A stretch of 64,000 bases of DNA. It comes from Devosia sp. RR2S18. Lineage in GTDB: Bacteria; Pseudomonadota; Alphaproteobacteria; Rhizobiales; Devosiaceae. The notes below the pieces were generated by a model. That model had not been told where the DNA came from. It saw only the letters and a list, made by a program, of their open reading frames with translations, and searched no databases. Shown here one piece after another: positions 47,262 to 59,167 of the stretch. The first letter of the stretch is position 1; each line of letters starts with the position of its first letter. The stretch is taken from positions 2,256,001 through 2,320,000 of the forward strand of contig NZ_CP126539.1 of NCBI RefSeq assembly GCF_030177755.1. Reading direction: 5' to 3'. The position numbers and the translations under genes are program-made.

Positions 47262-48098
47262 TCAGCTTTGGGCGCTGGCCGTTGCCCCAAAATGTACATC
47301 GCCCGCGGCGATCGCTATGCGGCTGCTGTCGGCCGTTCGAACGATCAATCGTCCATCATTGTCGATCGTTTCAAAGATGCCGCGGAGCACCTCACCGTTC
47401 TGAGATACTGCGACCGGAGCGCCAATACCGGCTGCGGCCGCGCGCCATTGCTCGAGCACAAGACTGTTTCCCTGGCCTTCGTTCCACTGCGAAAAAGTGT
47501 CGACCCAGGCTTCCGCTAAGGCTTCAAACATCTCAGCTGCAGACGTCCTGACGCCGAGACCGCCCAAGCTGGTTGTTGGATAGGGTAGCCCCTCAGGTGC
47601 TGAGACCACATTCACACCGATGCCGATGGCAATGGCATGGCGGCCGCCGGGCGTCTTGCTTGCTTCAAGCAGAATACCCGCCAGCTTTGCACCATCGGCC
47701 AGCACGTCATTGGGCCATTTAAGGGCAACGCGGACATTACCGGCGTGGGATGAACCATCCGCGCCGTCGATCCCGATCTTCACCGAACTCGCGGCTAGCA
47801 TCGATGAGAGCGCCCGACTGAGTGACACGCCCGCCACAAAGCCAAGCGACGCCACCAAGCTGGGGTCAGCGTCTGGAACAATCAACAACGTCGCCGCTAG
47901 ATTGCCATGGGGGCTTTGCCACTGACGACCCCGACGGCCCCTTCCGGCGGTCTGCTGCAGAGCCGCAAACCATACTCCGCCTGGATCACCTGCCGCGGCA
48001 GCAGCGGTGGCTTCCGTGTTGGTCGACCCGATGGTGTCGAAGCCATGCAGCCGGTATCCGGCCGCACGTGCTTTGGCACCAAGGGAGAAAACCGCCAC
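47262..48098 (-). CDS. birA: Biotin--[acetyl-CoA-carboxylase] ligase
   Basis: 278 residues, monofunctional (no N-terminal DNA-binding domain). It adenylates biotin and transfers it to acetyl- or pyruvate carboxylase. The biotinyl-AMP loop is TAGRGRRGRQWQSP (about residue 50), and ALKWPNDVLADGAKLAGIL is the second signature (about 130). The C-terminal SH3-like domain ends in AIAAGDVHFG. GTG start sharing one base with the nuoN stop; its position after nuoN is standard in Hyphomicrobiales. Confidence 0.93.
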   Translation of the reverse strand: MAVFSLGAKARAAGYRLHGFDTIGSTNTEATAAAAAGDPGGVWFAALQQTAGRGRRGRQWQSPHGNLAATLLIVPDADPSLVASLGFVAGVSLSRALSSMLAASSVKIGIDGADGSSHAGNVRVALKWPNDVLADGAKLAGILLEASKTPGGRHAIAIGIGVNVVSAPEGLPYPTTSLGGLGVRTSAAEMFEALAEAWVDTFSQWNEGQGNSLVLEQWRAAAAGIGAPVAVSQNGEVLRGIFETIDNDGRLIVRTADSSRIAIAAGDVHFGATASAQS

Positions 48099-49543
48099 TA
48101 GAACAGGCTTCCCGCAGCAATATGTGCGGCTGCCGCGAGCGGAGCACCTACCGTGAAGTAGTAGGTGACGATCAAGAAGCCGCTCAAACCCATGATGATA
48201 GTTAGTTCGGACGGCACAGCGCGGAACGCCCGCACGGGTTCATCGAAGTACATCACCTTGACCACCCGCAGGTAGTAGAAGGCGCTCACCGCAGACGCTA
48301 GAACGCCGATCACTGCCAGCACATAAAGCTGGGCGTCGATCGCCGCGAGGAACGCATGCCACTTGGCGAAGAATCCAGCCAGGGGCGGCAGCCCTATCAG
48401 CGAGAACATGAGAACCGCCATGATTGCCGCAACGAATGGGTGGGACTGCGCGGCTCCAGCGAGTTCGTCGATGGTTTCCACATAACCACTCTCGGTTCGA
48501 AATGCGAGAATGCAGGCGAAGAGACCGATAGTCATGGCAAGATAAATAGCCATGTAGATCGCCACACCTTCCACGCCGACTTGCGTGCCTGAGGAGAGAC
48601 CGACGAGCGCGAAACCAACATGGCCAATTGAGGAATAGGCAACCAGTCGTTTGATCGACCGCTGCCCGATGGCAGCGAAGGCTGCCAGTACCATCGAGGC
48701 AATGGACAAGAAAATGACGATCTGCTGCCAGTCCGCGCTGATGCCCTGGAAAGTGTCGATGACCAGGCGCACCATCAAAGCCATGGCAGCCACCTTGGGC
48801 GCACTCGCCAGGAGAGCGGTTACCGGAGTGGGTGCTCCCTCATAGACGTCGGGCGTCCACATGTGGAATGGAACCGCAGAAATCTTGAAGGCCACGCCGG
48901 CAAGCAGGAACACGATCCCAAAGATCAGACCGATGGAGCGGCCCTCGCTGGCGATGGCGATCACAATGGCCTGCAAGTTGGTGTGCCCCGTGAAGCCATA
49001 CACCAATGAAGCACCATAGAGTAGCAGACCCGAGCTCAGCGCACCCAGAATAAAGTACTTTAGCCCCGCCTCTGTGGCTCGGGAGTCGTCGCGCTTGATC
49101 GCGGCGAGCACGTAAACCGCCAGCGACTGCAGTTCGAGACCGATATAGAGGCTCATGAGATCGTTTGCCGACACCATCAGCATCATGCCCAGCGTCGCGA
49201 GCAGTACGAGGATGGAATACTCGTACTTGTGGGTGCCGTTCTCGAAGTCATTCGGCATGGAAAGCATAAGAGCGAAGCCAGAGCCACCCAGCACAAGCGC
49301 CTTCATGAAGCGGGCAAAGCTATCCTCGATGAAGACGCCGCTGAAAAGTACGCCGTCGGCCGGATAGAAGACTACCAAGGCAGCCGACGCAAAAAGCAGG
49401 ACGACGGCGAGCATCGTCACCAGAGCCGAGCGCTCCTTGTTGATGACAATGCCGAGCAACAGCAGCACGAGGATGCCGACCGCCATCAGCATCTCGGGAT
49501 ACGCCGGAGCCAGGCTCGCGAAATCGATTACGTCAGAGTTCAC
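48098..49543 (-). CDS. nuoN: NADH-quinone oxidoreductase subunit N
   Basis: 481 residues, about 14 membrane helices; antiporter-like proton-pumping subunit of complex I. The family core [20 protein letters not shown] (about residue 220) has the functional lysine and the conserved proline-broken helix. Last gene of the nuo cluster; its stop overlaps the birA start. Confidence 0.95.
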   Translation of the reverse strand: MNSDVIDFASLAPAYPEMLMAVGILVLLLLGIVINKERSALVTMLAVVLLFASAALVVFYPADGVLFSGVFIEDSFARFMKALVLGGSGFALMLSMPNDFENGTHKYEYSILVLLATLGMMLMVSANDLMSLYIGLELQSLAVYVLAAIKRDDSRATEAGLKYFILGALSSGLLLYGASLVYGFTGHTNLQAIVIAIASEGRSIGLIFGIVFLLAGVAFKISAVPFHMWTPDVYEGAPTPVTALLASAPKVAAMALMVRLVIDTFQGISADWQQIVIFLSIASMVLAAFAAIGQRSIKRLVAYSSIGHVGFALVGLSSGTQVGVEGVAIYMAIYLAMTIGLFACILAFRTESGYVETIDELAGAAQSHPFVAAIMAVLMFSLIGLPPLAGFFAKWHAFLAAIDAQLYVLAVIGVLASAVSAFYYLRVVKVMYFDEPVRAFRAVPSELTIIMGLSGFLIVTYYFTVGAPLAAAAHIAAGSLF

Positions 49544-49552
49544 GGGTGTCTC

Positions 49553-51124
49553 CTAGTGGGCAGCAGCGGCGGGTTCAGCCGCCTCAAGCGGTACCGGTTC
49601 GCCATGGGCGAGCGGCGCGCGGGCCTCGGCCAATGCAACCGCCGGATCTCGACCGACCGATGCAGAGTAGTGTGCAACAAGGTTGTTCACTGCAGCCGCA
49701 GAAGTGTCGAGGATCGGCATCGGATAAAAGCCGAAGACGATAGTAAGGACAATCAGAGGGTAGATGATGATTTTCTCGCGGAGATTCAGATCCAAGATGC
49801 CGCGCAAACTCTCCTTGGTTAGCGCGCCAAAGATCACCCGGCGATAAAGCCAAAGCGCATACCCTGCCGACAGGATCACGCCGAACGCAGCGCCAAAGGC
49901 TACCCAGGTATTGACCTGGAAAGCGCCCATCATGGTCAGGAACTCACCCACGAAACCGGACGTGCCGGGAAGACCAACATTGGCCATGGTGAAGACGAGG
50001 AAGGCGAAGGCATAGCGCGGCATCCGCTCGACAAGCCCACCATAGGCAGAGATGTCGCGTGTGTGCATGCGGTCGTAAACCACGCCAACACACAGGAACA
50101 GCGCACCCGACACGATACCGTGCGAGATCATCTGGAACACGGCGCCCTGGATGCCAAGCGCATTGCCGGCAAAGATACCCATGGTGACGAAGCCCATGTG
50201 CGCCACCGACGAATAGGCAATCAGCTTCTTGATGTCGGTTTGCACCAAAGCAATCAGCGAAGTGATGATGATGGCAGCGACCGACAAAAAGAACACGATG
50301 TTGGCGAACTGAGCCGAAGCCTCAGGGAACATGGGCAGGCTAAAGCGCAGGAAGCCGTAACCGCCCAGCTTGAGCAAGATAGCAGCCAGGATAACTGATC
50401 CGGCAGTCGGCGCCTGCACGTGGGCTTCGGGCAACCAACGGTGCAGTGGCCACATGGGCATTTTGACGGCGAATGACAAGAAGAATGCCCACCACAGCCA
50501 AGGCTGCCAATCTTGGGGGAAAGGGTGGCCCAAGAGCCGCGTGATATCGGTAGTACCCGCGTTCCAATACATGGCCATCATGGCCAGCAGCATCAGGACC
50601 GAACCGCCGAAGGTGTAGAAGAAGAACTTGTAGCTGGCCTGAATGCGAGCCGAACCGCCCCAGATGCCAATGATCAAGAACATCGGCAGCAGCGTGCCTT
50701 CGAAGAACACGTAGAACATGGCCAGATCGAGCGTGGTGAAGACGCCGACCATCAGCGTTTCCAACACCAGGAACACAACCATGTATTCCTTGACCCGATG
50801 CTCGACTGACTCCCAACTCGAGAGGATGGCAAACGGCATCAGCAGTGCCGTCAGCACCACGAACAGCACGGAGATCCCGTCCACGCCAACACGGTAGCCG
50901 ATATTATCCCCGATCCAGGGGATGTTCACCACAAACTGGAAGCCAGGATTGGTAGTATCGAAGCTTTGCCAGAGCGCCAGGGAGAGCACGAGCACGATCA
51001 GGGTCACCCCGAAGGCCATCCAGCGGATAGCGCCATGTGCCCCGCGGGGGAATAGTGCAATCAAGGCTGCACCGGCCAGCGGAAGCCAGGTAAGGATGGT
51101 CAGAATAGTGTTTTCGAAGTTCAT
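49553..51124 (-). CDS. nuoM: NADH-quinone oxidoreductase subunit M
   Basis: 523 residues, 14 membrane helices, antiporter-like subunit. Landmarks: the pumping lysine region [20 protein letters not shown] (about residue 235) and [14 protein letters not shown] (about 410). ATG 51124 overlaps the nuoL stop (TGATGA); the 36 codons further upstream in frame lie inside nuoL. It lies 9 bp before nuoN. Confidence 0.95.
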   Translation of the reverse strand: MNFENTILTILTWLPLAGAALIALFPRGAHGAIRWMAFGVTLIVLVLSLALWQSFDTTNPGFQFVVNIPWIGDNIGYRVGVDGISVLFVVLTALLMPFAILSSWESVEHRVKEYMVVFLVLETLMVGVFTTLDLAMFYVFFEGTLLPMFLIIGIWGGSARIQASYKFFFYTFGGSVLMLLAMMAMYWNAGTTDITRLLGHPFPQDWQPWLWWAFFLSFAVKMPMWPLHRWLPEAHVQAPTAGSVILAAILLKLGGYGFLRFSLPMFPEASAQFANIVFFLSVAAIIITSLIALVQTDIKKLIAYSSVAHMGFVTMGIFAGNALGIQGAVFQMISHGIVSGALFLCVGVVYDRMHTRDISAYGGLVERMPRYAFAFLVFTMANVGLPGTSGFVGEFLTMMGAFQVNTWVAFGAAFGVILSAGYALWLYRRVIFGALTKESLRGILDLNLREKIIIYPLIVLTIVFGFYPMPILDTSAAAVNNLVAHYSASVGRDPAVALAEARAPLAHGEPVPLEAAEPAAAAH

Positions 51125-53235
51125 CAGATCAGTCCCCCGGCCGTGATGGCCCAGGTCAGCAGCGCCGCGATGCCGATCAGCATGGCGAAGGCATAGTGAT
51201 AGAGATAGCCCGACTGGAGCTTGACGACCCAAGACGTGACGTCCTGCACGCGGCGGCCCAACCCTTCTGTCAGCCTGCGGTCGATAAGGTCGTCATCGAA
51301 GCCGTGCCAGAACGCGCGTCCCACCCACATGGCCGGCTTGACGAAGATCGTGTTGTACAACTCGTCGAAATACCACTTGTTGAGGAGGAACTGGTAGAGT
51401 CCGCGATTGGAAGCGGCAAGCCGTGCCGGTGTCCCGGGGCTCCGGATATACATGATCCAGGCAGCCACGAAGCCGATGATCATGGCAATGGTGGCGCTCC
51501 ACTTCACCCAAAGCGGTACATGGTGGGCGGCCTCGATGATCTCGTGGTCCACCACCAGGGAGCCGGTGAAGAAGTGTTCAATGTGCTCAACGTGCCCGAA
51601 GAACATGTCGTAGAAAACGGCACCCGAGAGCAGCGCACCGACCGCTAGCACGTAGAGCGGCACCAGCATGACACTAGGCGACTCGTGTGCGTGGTCATAA
51701 GCCGAACCATGATGCCCGTGATCTCCATGATCATCGGCATTGCTGTCGTCGATGGGCTCATCGTGACTCTCCAGAGCCGCGTGAGCGGGATCAGGATGCG
51801 GCCCTTCACCGAAGTGCTGCGGGTCACGAGGGGAACCGTGGAATGTCAGGTGCACCAGGCGCCAGGAATAGAAGCTCGTGAACATGGCGGCGATCGCCAG
51901 CGACCAGAAGGCAAACTGACCCAGATTGCCGCCGAAACCGTAGGCAGCTTCCAGAATCGCGTCCTTGGAGAAGAACCCCGCGAAACCGAAGATCGTGCCC
52001 GGAATGCCCAGACCGGTGAGCGCCAGGGTGCCGATCAGCATCATGACATAGGTGATCGGGATCTTCTTGGCCAAGCCGCCCATATTGCGCATGTCCTGCT
52101 CGTGGTGCATCGCGTGGATCACCGAACCGGCGCCGAGGAACAACAGTGCCTTGAAGAAAGCGTGGGTAAACAAGTGGAAAACGCCCGCAGAATAGGCCCC
52201 TACTCCCAAGGCAACGAACATGTAGCCGAGCTGCGAGCAGGTCGAATAGGCGATCACCCGCTTGATGTCATTCTGGACCAGGCCGACGGTGGCGGCGAAG
52301 AATGCGGTGATGGCACCGATGACGATCACGACCGAAAGCGCCACGGGCGAGGTCTCGAACAGCGGCGAGAGACGCGCCACCATGAACACACCGGCAGTCA
52401 CCATGGTAGCGGCGTGAATCAGCGCCGAGACGGGCGTGGGTCCCTCCATTGCGTCGGGAAGCCACGTGTGCAGGAGGAACTGTGCCGACTTCCCCATGGC
52501 GCCCATGAAGAGCAACAGGCAAATGACCGTCATCGCGTCCAATTCCCAAGCAAGGAACTGGAAGACCGGCAATCCGGTGGCGCCGAACGCCCCAACTACG
52601 GCGAATGCCTCATCGAAGTTGATGGATCCGAGCACCATGAAAGCGCCAAAGATGCCCAGGGCAAAGCCGAAATCGCCCACGCGGTTGACCACGAATGCTT
52701 TCATGGCCGCGGCATTGGCAGAGGGTCGCGTGTACCAGAACCCGATCAGCAGATAGGACGCGAGGCCCACGCCTTCCCAGCCGAAGAACATCTGGACGAA
52801 GTTGTCAGCCGTCACCAGCATCAGCATGGCGAAGGTGAAGAGCGAGAGATAGGCGAAGAAACGGTTCCGGTGGGGATCCTCGGCCATGTAACCGATGGAA
52901 TAGACGTGGACGAGCGCGGACACGGTATTCACCACGACCAGCATGATGGCGGTCAAGGTGTCTACGCGCAGGACCCAGCGTAGGTCCATATCGCCGACCT
53001 GAATCCATCGCATGATCTCGACCTTGAGAACTGCGGTCTCGCCATTCACCAGTTCGGCACCCATGAGGCCGCCGCCAAAGGCAACCGGGAGAAAAACCAC
53101 CCAGCTCAGAACGGCCGAAATGATCAAGAGCCCAGTCGTGATGAACTCGCTCGGACGATGCCCGATGGTGCGGCCCAGCAGTCCGGCAATAAGCGCGCCG
53201 ACGAGGGGCAGGAAAACAATCGCTTGAATCAACAT
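51124..53235 (-). CDS. nuoL: NADH-quinone oxidoreductase subunit L, with His-rich loop
   Basis: 703 residues, longer than the roughly 610 of E. coli. About 16 membrane helices and the lateral helix that clamps NuoM and NuoN. The core motif [20 protein letters not shown] (about 245) is intact. Between late helices there is a hydrophilic insert (about residues 480-535) very rich in His, Asp and Glu ([19 protein letters not shown]), similar to inserts in other alphaproteobacterial NuoL. Metal or proton buffering is conceivable but unproven. It starts 11 bp after nuoK. Confidence 0.95.
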   Translation of the reverse strand: MLIQAIVFLPLVGALIAGLLGRTIGHRPSEFITTGLLIISAVLSWVVFLPVAFGGGLMGAELVNGETAVLKVEIMRWIQVGDMDLRWVLRVDTLTAIMLVVVNTVSALVHVYSIGYMAEDPHRNRFFAYLSLFTFAMLMLVTADNFVQMFFGWEGVGLASYLLIGFWYTRPSANAAAMKAFVVNRVGDFGFALGIFGAFMVLGSINFDEAFAVVGAFGATGLPVFQFLAWELDAMTVICLLLFMGAMGKSAQFLLHTWLPDAMEGPTPVSALIHAATMVTAGVFMVARLSPLFETSPVALSVVIVIGAITAFFAATVGLVQNDIKRVIAYSTCSQLGYMFVALGVGAYSAGVFHLFTHAFFKALLFLGAGSVIHAMHHEQDMRNMGGLAKKIPITYVMMLIGTLALTGLGIPGTIFGFAGFFSKDAILEAAYGFGGNLGQFAFWSLAIAAMFTSFYSWRLVHLTFHGSPRDPQHFGEGPHPDPAHAALESHDEPIDDSNADDHGDHGHHGSAYDHAHESPSVMLVPLYVLAVGALLSGAVFYDMFFGHVEHIEHFFTGSLVVDHEIIEAAHHVPLWVKWSATIAMIIGFVAAWIMYIRSPGTPARLAASNRGLYQFLLNKWYFDELYNTIFVKPAMWVGRAFWHGFDDDLIDRRLTEGLGRRVQDVTSWVVKLQSGYLYHYAFAMLIGIAALLTWAITAGGLI

Positions 53236-53246
53236 AGCGGTGGTTC

Positions 53247-53561
53247 TTAGCCCTTCATCTGGTTGACGTCTTCAACCGCGATCGAGCCACGGTTGCGGTA
53301 GAAAATCACAAGGATCGCCAAGCCAATCGCCGCCTCGGCAGCAGCCACTGTCAGGATCAACAGAGCAAAGATTTGCCCCTGAAGGTCCAACAGCGCAGCG
53401 CTGAACGCGACGAGATTCAGGTTCACTGCCAGGAGGATAAGCTCCACCGACATCAGGATGACGATGATGTTCTTACGGTTGATAAATATGCCGAACACGC
53501 CGAGCGTGAACAGGATTGCTGCTACGGTCAGGTAGTGACCGAGCTCGATACCCAAGCCCAT
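53247..53561 (-). CDS. nuoK: NADH-quinone oxidoreductase subunit K
   Basis: 104 residues, three membrane helices. The two conserved membrane glutamates of the proton path are present in [15 protein letters not shown] (helix 2) and [14 protein letters not shown] (helix 3). It lies 9 bp after nuoJ. Confidence 0.95.
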   Translation of the reverse strand: MGLGIELGHYLTVAAILFTLGVFGIFINRKNIIVILMSVELILLAVNLNLVAFSAALLDLQGQIFALLILTVAAAEAAIGLAILVIFYRNRGSIAVEDVNQMKG

Positions 53562-53570
53562 GTGTATCTC

Positions 53571-54179
53571 CTATAGCCCTTGACCGCTCTTGACCTTGAC
53601 GACTTCCAGCGTCTCCGAGGGCTTACGTCCCACCTGTCGCGCCGCATCCTGCCGCTTGATACCGGGACGATGCCGCAAAGTCAGAACAATCGCACCGATC
53701 ATCGCCACCAGCAGTACCGCACCGGCGCCTTGGAACAGGAAGACATAGCGGGTGTAAAGCACCTGACCGATGGCACGGATGTTTTCCATGCCTGGGACGA
53801 TCGGAAGGGCGGAGCTTTGCGCCGCCTCTGGCGATACAACAAAAGTCCCAGCGACCAATAGCAGCTCTAGTAGCAGCACGAGACCAACGACCAGTCCGAT
53901 GGGCGCGTATTGCAGAAAACCTGAGCGTAACGAGGCGAAGTCAACGTCGAGCATCATCACGACAAAGAGGAACAACACCGCCACAGCGCCGACATAAACA
54001 ACGACGAGGATCAGCGCCAGGAACTCGGCGCCGGCCAACATGAACAATCCTGCGGCGTTGATGAACGTCAGAATCAGGAACAAAACGGCGTGCACCGGAT
54101 GCCGCGACGCAATGACCATAACGGCCGACGCAACGCAGACCACCGAGAACACGTAGAAAAAGAATAGCGGAAGGGTCAT
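53571..54179 (-). CDS. nuoJ: NADH-quinone oxidoreductase subunit J
   Basis: 202 residues, five membrane helices (for example VASAVMVIASRHPVHAVLFL, LVVVYVGAVAVLFLFVVMML). The third helix carries the conserved Tyr-Val-Gly region whose bend links quinone chemistry to pumping. The C-terminal 30 residues are polar and basic (KRQDAARQVGRKPSETLE). It lies 11 bp after nuoI. Confidence 0.95.
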   Translation of the reverse strand: MTLPLFFFYVFSVVCVASAVMVIASRHPVHAVLFLILTFINAAGLFMLAGAEFLALILVVVYVGAVAVLFLFVVMMLDVDFASLRSGFLQYAPIGLVVGLVLLLELLLVAGTFVVSPEAAQSSALPIVPGMENIRAIGQVLYTRYVFLFQGAGAVLLVAMIGAIVLTLRHRPGIKRQDAARQVGRKPSETLEVVKVKSGQGL

Positions 54180-54190
54180 GCTCTTCCCTC

Positions 54191-54679
54191 TTAGCGGTAG
54201 GGTGCGTCGGCGGCGAGGCTGTGGGCGATTTCACGCTCCCACCTATCACCATTCGCCAAGAGCCGCTCCTTGTTGAAGTAGAGCTCTTCACGGGTTTCAG
54301 TCGCAAACTCGAAGTTGGGACCTTCAACAATCGCATCCACCGGACAGGCTTCCTGGCAGAAGCCGCAATAGATGCACTTCACCATGTCGATGTCGTAACG
54401 GACCGTACGACGCGTGCCATCGTTCTGCCGGGGGCCGGCTTCGATGGTGATGGCCTGGGCCGGGCAGATGGCTTCGCAGAGCTTGCAGGCAATGCAGCGT
54501 TCTTCGCCGTTGGGGTAACGGCGCAGGGCGTGCTCGCCGCGAAACCGGGGGCTGATGGGGCCCTTTTCGAACGGATAGTTCACCGTCGGCTTCGGGCTGA
54601 AGAAATACCGCATGGTCAGGAAGAAGGCTTTGACCAGTTCCGAGAGCAGCAGCGTGTTGACGAATTGGGCGGCGCGCAT
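54191..54679 (-). CDS. nuoI: NADH-quinone oxidoreductase subunit I (8Fe ferredoxin)
   Basis: 162 residues. Two 4Fe-4S motifs, [12 protein letters not shown] (about 62-73) and [12 protein letters not shown] (about 101-112), carry electrons (N6a, N6b) toward NuoB. The amphipathic N-terminus associates with the membrane arm. Its start overlaps the nuoH stop. Confidence 0.96.
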   Translation of the reverse strand: MRAAQFVNTLLLSELVKAFFLTMRYFFSPKPTVNYPFEKGPISPRFRGEHALRRYPNGEERCIACKLCEAICPAQAITIEAGPRQNDGTRRTVRYDIDMVKCIYCGFCQEACPVDAIVEGPNFEFATETREELYFNKERLLANGDRWEREIAHSLAADAPYR

Positions 54680-55776
54680 CAGGCCATCCCTCCATGCCAG
54701 CCCCAGCCAGTCAGCTGGAGGACGAATGCAACGATTACGACCATGATCAGCGACAGGGGCAGGAAGAGCTTCCAGCCAATACGCATCAATTGGTCATAGC
54801 GGTAGCGCGGTACGATGGCCTTGGACATCGCGAACATGAAGAAAACCGCGCTGAGCTTAAGAACAAACCACACCGGGCCCGGAATCCAGGTGAACGGCGG
54901 CAGGTCGATCGGTGCCGTCCAGCCACCCAAGAACAAGATCGTGGTGAGAGCACACATCATGAGAATCGAGATGTACTCGCCCAGCATGAACAGCATGTAG
55001 GGCGTGGCCGAGTACTCCACCATGAAGCCGGCAACCAGTTCCGACTCTGCCTCAGGCAGGTCGAAAGGCGGCCGGTTTGTCTCGGCCAGAGCCGAGATAA
55101 AGAACACGATGAACATCGGGAAGAGCGGCAGCCAGAACCAGTTCAGGAACGTTAGCTGCGGCACGCCGAGCATATGCGCCAAGCCCATCTCGTACTGAGC
55201 CAGAACGATGTGGGTGAGATTGAGCGAACCCACGCAGAGCAGCACAGTGATGATCACTAGGCCAATGGAGACCTCGTAACTCACCATCTGGGCGGCAGAG
55301 CGCAACGCACCCAGGAATGGGTACTTCGAGTTCGAAGCCCAGCCACCGATGATCACGCCATAAACGCCGAGCGATGAGATCGCGAAGATGTAAAGAATGC
55401 CCAGATTGATGTTGGCGATAGCCATACCGAAGCCAACCGGGATCACGGCCCAGGCCGAAAGGGCGAGGGTGGCGGTGATCAAGGGCGCCATCAGGAACAT
55501 AACCTTGTCGGAGCCCGATGGAATGATCGGTTCTTTGACGGCAAATTTCAGCAGGTCTGCAAAGCTCTGTAGCAAGCCGAAGGGGCCGACCACGTTGGGA
55601 CCACGCCGGATCTGAACAGCAGCCCAGATCTTGCGGTCAGCCAACAGGATGAACGCGGTAAAAACAAGCAGCAGAACAAGCAGCAGCAAGATCTTGTAGA
55701 CTACGCCTACATGCACGCCCAGGCCGAGCACCGGGATGCCGACCAGATAGGAGAGCGCTAGGTTGAAAGAGTCCAT
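54679..55776 (-). CDS. nuoH: NADH-quinone oxidoreductase subunit H
   Basis: 365 residues, eight membrane helices; together with NuoB and NuoD it forms the quinone cavity. Family motifs [20 protein letters not shown] (about 70-90), [20 protein letters not shown] (about 230) and [18 protein letters not shown] 55776 gives the family N-terminus; the 17 codons upstream lie in the nuoG end. It starts 8 bp after nuoG. Confidence 0.95.
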   Translation of the reverse strand: MDSFNLALSYLVGIPVLGLGVHVGVVYKILLLLVLLLVFTAFILLADRKIWAAVQIRRGPNVVGPFGLLQSFADLLKFAVKEPIIPSGSDKVMFLMAPLITATLALSAWAVIPVGFGMAIANINLGILYIFAISSLGVYGVIIGGWASNSKYPFLGALRSAAQMVSYEVSIGLVIITVLLCVGSLNLTHIVLAQYEMGLAHMLGVPQLTFLNWFWLPLFPMFIVFFISALAETNRPPFDLPEAESELVAGFMVEYSATPYMLFMLGEYISILMMCALTTILFLGGWTAPIDLPPFTWIPGPVWFVLKLSAVFFMFAMSKAIVPRYRYDQLMRIGWKLFLPLSLIMVVIVAFVLQLTGWGWHGGMA

Positions 55777-55784
55777 GATGCCCC

Positions 55785-57851
55785 CTACTCCGCAGCCTGC
55801 CGGAGACCAGCCACGGTAGCCGAACATTCTGCCATGATGGCGGATGCGCGGGCGATGGGGTTGGTCAGATAGAAGTCGCCGACGGGCGAGGCAAAGCTGG
55901 GCTTACCAGGCTTAGGCGACAATTTGGCAAGCTTTGCAATGTCTGATGCCTTACTGGGTGCAATCACATCAATGCGCGCCAGATGCGGGTAGTCCGCGTA
56001 GAGCGCTGCACGCAGCTGTGGCAATGAGTTGAACGGCAAGGCCTTGCCCACGAACCCACTGAGCGCCCGAATAATCGACCAGTCTTCCTTTGCGTCGCCG
56101 GGCGGGAACACCGCACGGGTCGTCATCTGAACGCGACCCTCAGTGTTGACGTAAGTTGCGCTCTTTTCCGTGTAAGTCGCAGCAGGCAGGATGACGTCGG
56201 CACGATTGGCCCCGTTGTCTCCGTGCGTGCCGATATAAACCACCATGGTGGTTCCCAGCTGAGTCAAATCGACTTCATCGGCGCCAAGCAGGAACAGCAC
56301 GTCGACACCACCCGAAAGCATCGCCGAGGTATCAGCGGCGCCTTTGCCCGGCACGAAACCGACGTCGAGCGCACCCACGCGAGATGCCGCATTGTGCAGA
56401 ACGGCGAAGCCATTCCAGCCTTCTGCCAGTTCGGTGTTCGAGGTGGCGAGCTTGGCAGCTGCCGCGAGAACATCAGGTGTTGCGGCGGCTTCGCCTACGA
56501 TCACCACAGGCTTCTTGGCCTTGGACCAGGTTTCGGCAAAACTGCCATTGCCCGAAGCAAGGTCGGACAGGGTATCCATACCGGCTCCAAGGTGCTGCAC
56601 CGGATAGGTAAGGTCGGCATTCTCCCCAATCAGGGCGATCGGCAGACCCGTGGCGCGCCACACCTTACGAATGCGCGCATTGACCAGGGAGGCTTCTTTG
56701 CGCGGATTAGTGCCGATCAAGAGGATCGCATCGGCCTCTTCAAGACCGGCAATAGCCGGATTGAAGATATAGCTCGCGCGACCTGCAGCAGGGTTGAGCG
56801 TCGACCCAGCCGGCCGGGCGTCCACATTGGCTGAGCCGAGCGTTGCAAGCAGCGCCTTGAGCGCAAACATTTCTTCTGCGCCGGCGAGGTCGCCAGCAAT
56901 GGCGCCGATGCGTACGCCTGGCTTCTTGACGGCCTTGGCGACCGTCTGGAAAGCGTCGTCCCACGTGGTGGAAGCCAGCTTCCTGTTCCGCCGGACATAG
57001 GGGCGATCGAGCCGCTGGGACTTAAGGCCATCCCAGATGAAGCGGGTCTTATCCGAAATCCACTCTTCGTTGATGGACTCGTTCAGGCGAGGCAGAACGC
57101 GCATAACCTCGCGCCCGCGGCTGTCGACGCGGATGTTCGAACCGACCGCATCCATGACGTCGATGGTTTCGGTCTTGTTCAGCTCCCAGGGGCGAGCCTG
57201 GAATGCATAGGGCTTGTTGGTGAGCGCGCCGACGGGGCAAAGGTCGATGACATTGCCCTGCAACTCACTCGAGAGCGCCTTCTCGAGATAGGTGGTGATC
57301 TCAGCGTCTTCGCCACGCCCCAGCAGCCCCATCTCGGCGATGCCAGCGACTTCGGTGGTGAAGCGCACACAGCGCGTGCAGTGAATGCAGCGGTTCATCG
57401 AAGTCTTGACCAGCGGGCCAATATACTTGTCCTCGACGGCGCGCTTGTTCTCGGCAAACCGGTTCTTGTCCACGCCATAGGCCATGGCCTGATCCTGCAG
57501 ATCGCACTCGCCGCCCTGATCGCAGATTGGGCAGTCCAGCGGATGGTTGATCAGCAGAAATTCCATCACGCCTTCACGGGCCTTTTTGACCATTGGCGTG
57601 TTGGTGAACATTTCGGGTGCCTCACCATTCGGCCCAGGACGAAGATCCTTCACCGACATGGCGCACGAAGCTTGCGGCTTGGGAGGGCCGCCCTTCACTT
57701 CCACCAGACACATACGGCAATTGCCGGCGACTGACAGGCGCTCGTGGTAGCAGAAGCGCGGAATCTCCGCACCGGCCGCCTCTGCCGCCTGCATCAGGGT
57801 GTAATAGTCTGGTACTTCGACGAGTTTACCGTCGACCTTGATGTTTGCCAT
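55785..57851 (-). CDS. nuoG: NADH-quinone oxidoreductase subunit G
   Basis: 688 residues, the alphaproteobacterial/mitochondrial (75 kDa) length. N-terminal 2Fe-2S ligands in [15 protein letters not shown] (about 34-48) with a later Cys, the His-Cys ligand set [18 protein letters not shown] (about 102), and the 4Fe-4S motif [10 protein letters not shown] (about 153) with its distal CPVGAL. The C-terminal molybdopterin-oxidoreductase-like part has no cofactor role. It is 3 bp after nuoF. Confidence 0.96.
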   Translation of the reverse strand: MANIKVDGKLVEVPDYYTLMQAAEAAGAEIPRFCYHERLSVAGNCRMCLVEVKGGPPKPQASCAMSVKDLRPGPNGEAPEMFTNTPMVKKAREGVMEFLLINHPLDCPICDQGGECDLQDQAMAYGVDKNRFAENKRAVEDKYIGPLVKTSMNRCIHCTRCVRFTTEVAGIAEMGLLGRGEDAEITTYLEKALSSELQGNVIDLCPVGALTNKPYAFQARPWELNKTETIDVMDAVGSNIRVDSRGREVMRVLPRLNESINEEWISDKTRFIWDGLKSQRLDRPYVRRNRKLASTTWDDAFQTVAKAVKKPGVRIGAIAGDLAGAEEMFALKALLATLGSANVDARPAGSTLNPAAGRASYIFNPAIAGLEEADAILLIGTNPRKEASLVNARIRKVWRATGLPIALIGENADLTYPVQHLGAGMDTLSDLASGNGSFAETWSKAKKPVVIVGEAAATPDVLAAAAKLATSNTELAEGWNGFAVLHNAASRVGALDVGFVPGKGAADTSAMLSGGVDVLFLLGADEVDLTQLGTTMVVYIGTHGDNGANRADVILPAATYTEKSATYVNTEGRVQMTTRAVFPPGDAKEDWSIIRALSGFVGKALPFNSLPQLRAALYADYPHLARIDVIAPSKASDIAKLAKLSPKPGKPSFASPVGDFYLTNPIARASAIMAECSATVAGLRQAAE

Positions 57852-57854
57852 GAC

Positions 57855-59162
57855 CTACTCCGCAGCGACCGACGGAACCGCGCCGTCGCTGGTGGACGAC
57901 CAGGTATACTGGTCGATGCGTTCTTCGATGACGTGGCGGAAATTGCGGATCAGGCCCTGGATCGGCCAGGCCGCGGCGTCGCCAAGGGCACATATGGTGT
58001 GCCCCTCGATCTGCTTGGTGACTTCAAATAGCATGTCGATTTCGCGTTTCTGCGCGCGACCTTCGACCATACGCTCCATGACACGCATCATCCAGCCGGT
58101 GCCTTCCCGGCAGGGCGTGCACTGGCCGCAACTCTCATGCTTGTAGAAAGCCGAGAGGCGCCAGATTGCCTTGATGATGTCCGTCGACCTGTCCATCACG
58201 ATGACGGCGGCCGTACCCATGGAGGAGCCGACTTCCCGCAAGCCGTCGAAGTCCATAATGGCATCGGGCATCTTCTCGCCGGGTACACACGGCACAGAGG
58301 AGCCACCGGGGATAACCGCAAGCAGATTGTCCCAGCCGCCGCGAATGCCACCACAATGCTTCTCGATGATATCCTTGAAGCTCTCGCCCATGGCCTCTTC
58401 AAAGGTCGCCGGACGATTGACGTGGCCGGATACGCACATGAGCTTGGTGCCCGTGTTGTTGGCACGACCGATCGAGGCGAACCAGGCGCCGGAGCGCCGC
58501 AGAATTTCCGGCACAACAGCGATGGATTCGACATTGTTGACGGTGGTCGGGTTGCCGTAGACGCCCATGCCTGCCGGGAAAGGTGGCTTGAGGCGCGGCT
58601 GACCCTTTTTACCTTCGAGGGATTCCATCAAAGCGGTTTCTTCGCCGCAGATGTAGGCGCCGGCGCCATGATGGACGATGATGTCCAGATCCCAGCCGTG
58701 GATATTGTCCTTGCCGATCAGGCGAGCCTCATAGGCCTCCTCGACGGCGCGTTCGAGGTGCTGACGCTCGCGGATGAACTCGCCACGGACATAGATGAAC
58801 GCCAGATGAGCATCCATGGCGCGCGCCGCCAGCAGGCAGCCCTCGACCAGATGGTGGGGATCGTGGCGGAGGATTTCGCGGTCTTTGCAGGTACCGGGTT
58901 CGGATTCGTCGGCATTGACCAAGAGGTAATGTGGCCGGCCGTCGCTGACCTTGGGCATGAACGTCCACTTGAGGGCCGTCGGGAAGCCAGCGCCGCCGCG
59001 CCCACGCAAGCCGGAGGCTTTGACTTCGTTGGTGATCCAATCCCGGCCGGCGTCCACGAACTCCTTGGTGCCCTGCCAGGCGCCGCGCGAACGCGCGCCT
59101 TCCAGGCCCCAGTCGCCCTGGCCATACAGATTGGTGAAAATGCGATCCTTGTCAGCGAGCAC
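57855..59162 (-). CDS. nuoF: NADH-quinone oxidoreductase subunit F
   Basis: 435 residues. Site of NADH oxidation: the NADH/FMN motif [14 protein letters not shown] (about 54-67), the flavin loop [13 protein letters not shown] (about 170-182), and the N3 cluster ligands [15 protein letters not shown] (about 346) with a distal Cys in [16 protein letters not shown] start; it follows nuoE by 5 bp. Confidence 0.96.
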   Translation of the reverse strand: MLADKDRIFTNLYGQGDWGLEGARSRGAWQGTKEFVDAGRDWITNEVKASGLRGRGGAGFPTALKWTFMPKVSDGRPHYLLVNADESEPGTCKDREILRHDPHHLVEGCLLAARAMDAHLAFIYVRGEFIRERQHLERAVEEAYEARLIGKDNIHGWDLDIIVHHGAGAYICGEETALMESLEGKKGQPRLKPPFPAGMGVYGNPTTVNNVESIAVVPEILRRSGAWFASIGRANNTGTKLMCVSGHVNRPATFEEAMGESFKDIIEKHCGGIRGGWDNLLAVIPGGSSVPCVPGEKMPDAIMDFDGLREVGSSMGTAAVIVMDRSTDIIKAIWRLSAFYKHESCGQCTPCREGTGWMMRVMERMVEGRAQKREIDMLFEVTKQIEGHTICALGDAAAWPIQGLIRNFRHVIEERIDQYTWSSTSDGAVPSVAAE

Positions 59163-59167
59163 GCTAA

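Noticed and set aside
51685..52983. 432-codon plus-strand frame opposite nuoL
   Set aside because: Shadow of nuoL; composition (many His, Arg, Glu) is that of an antisense frame.
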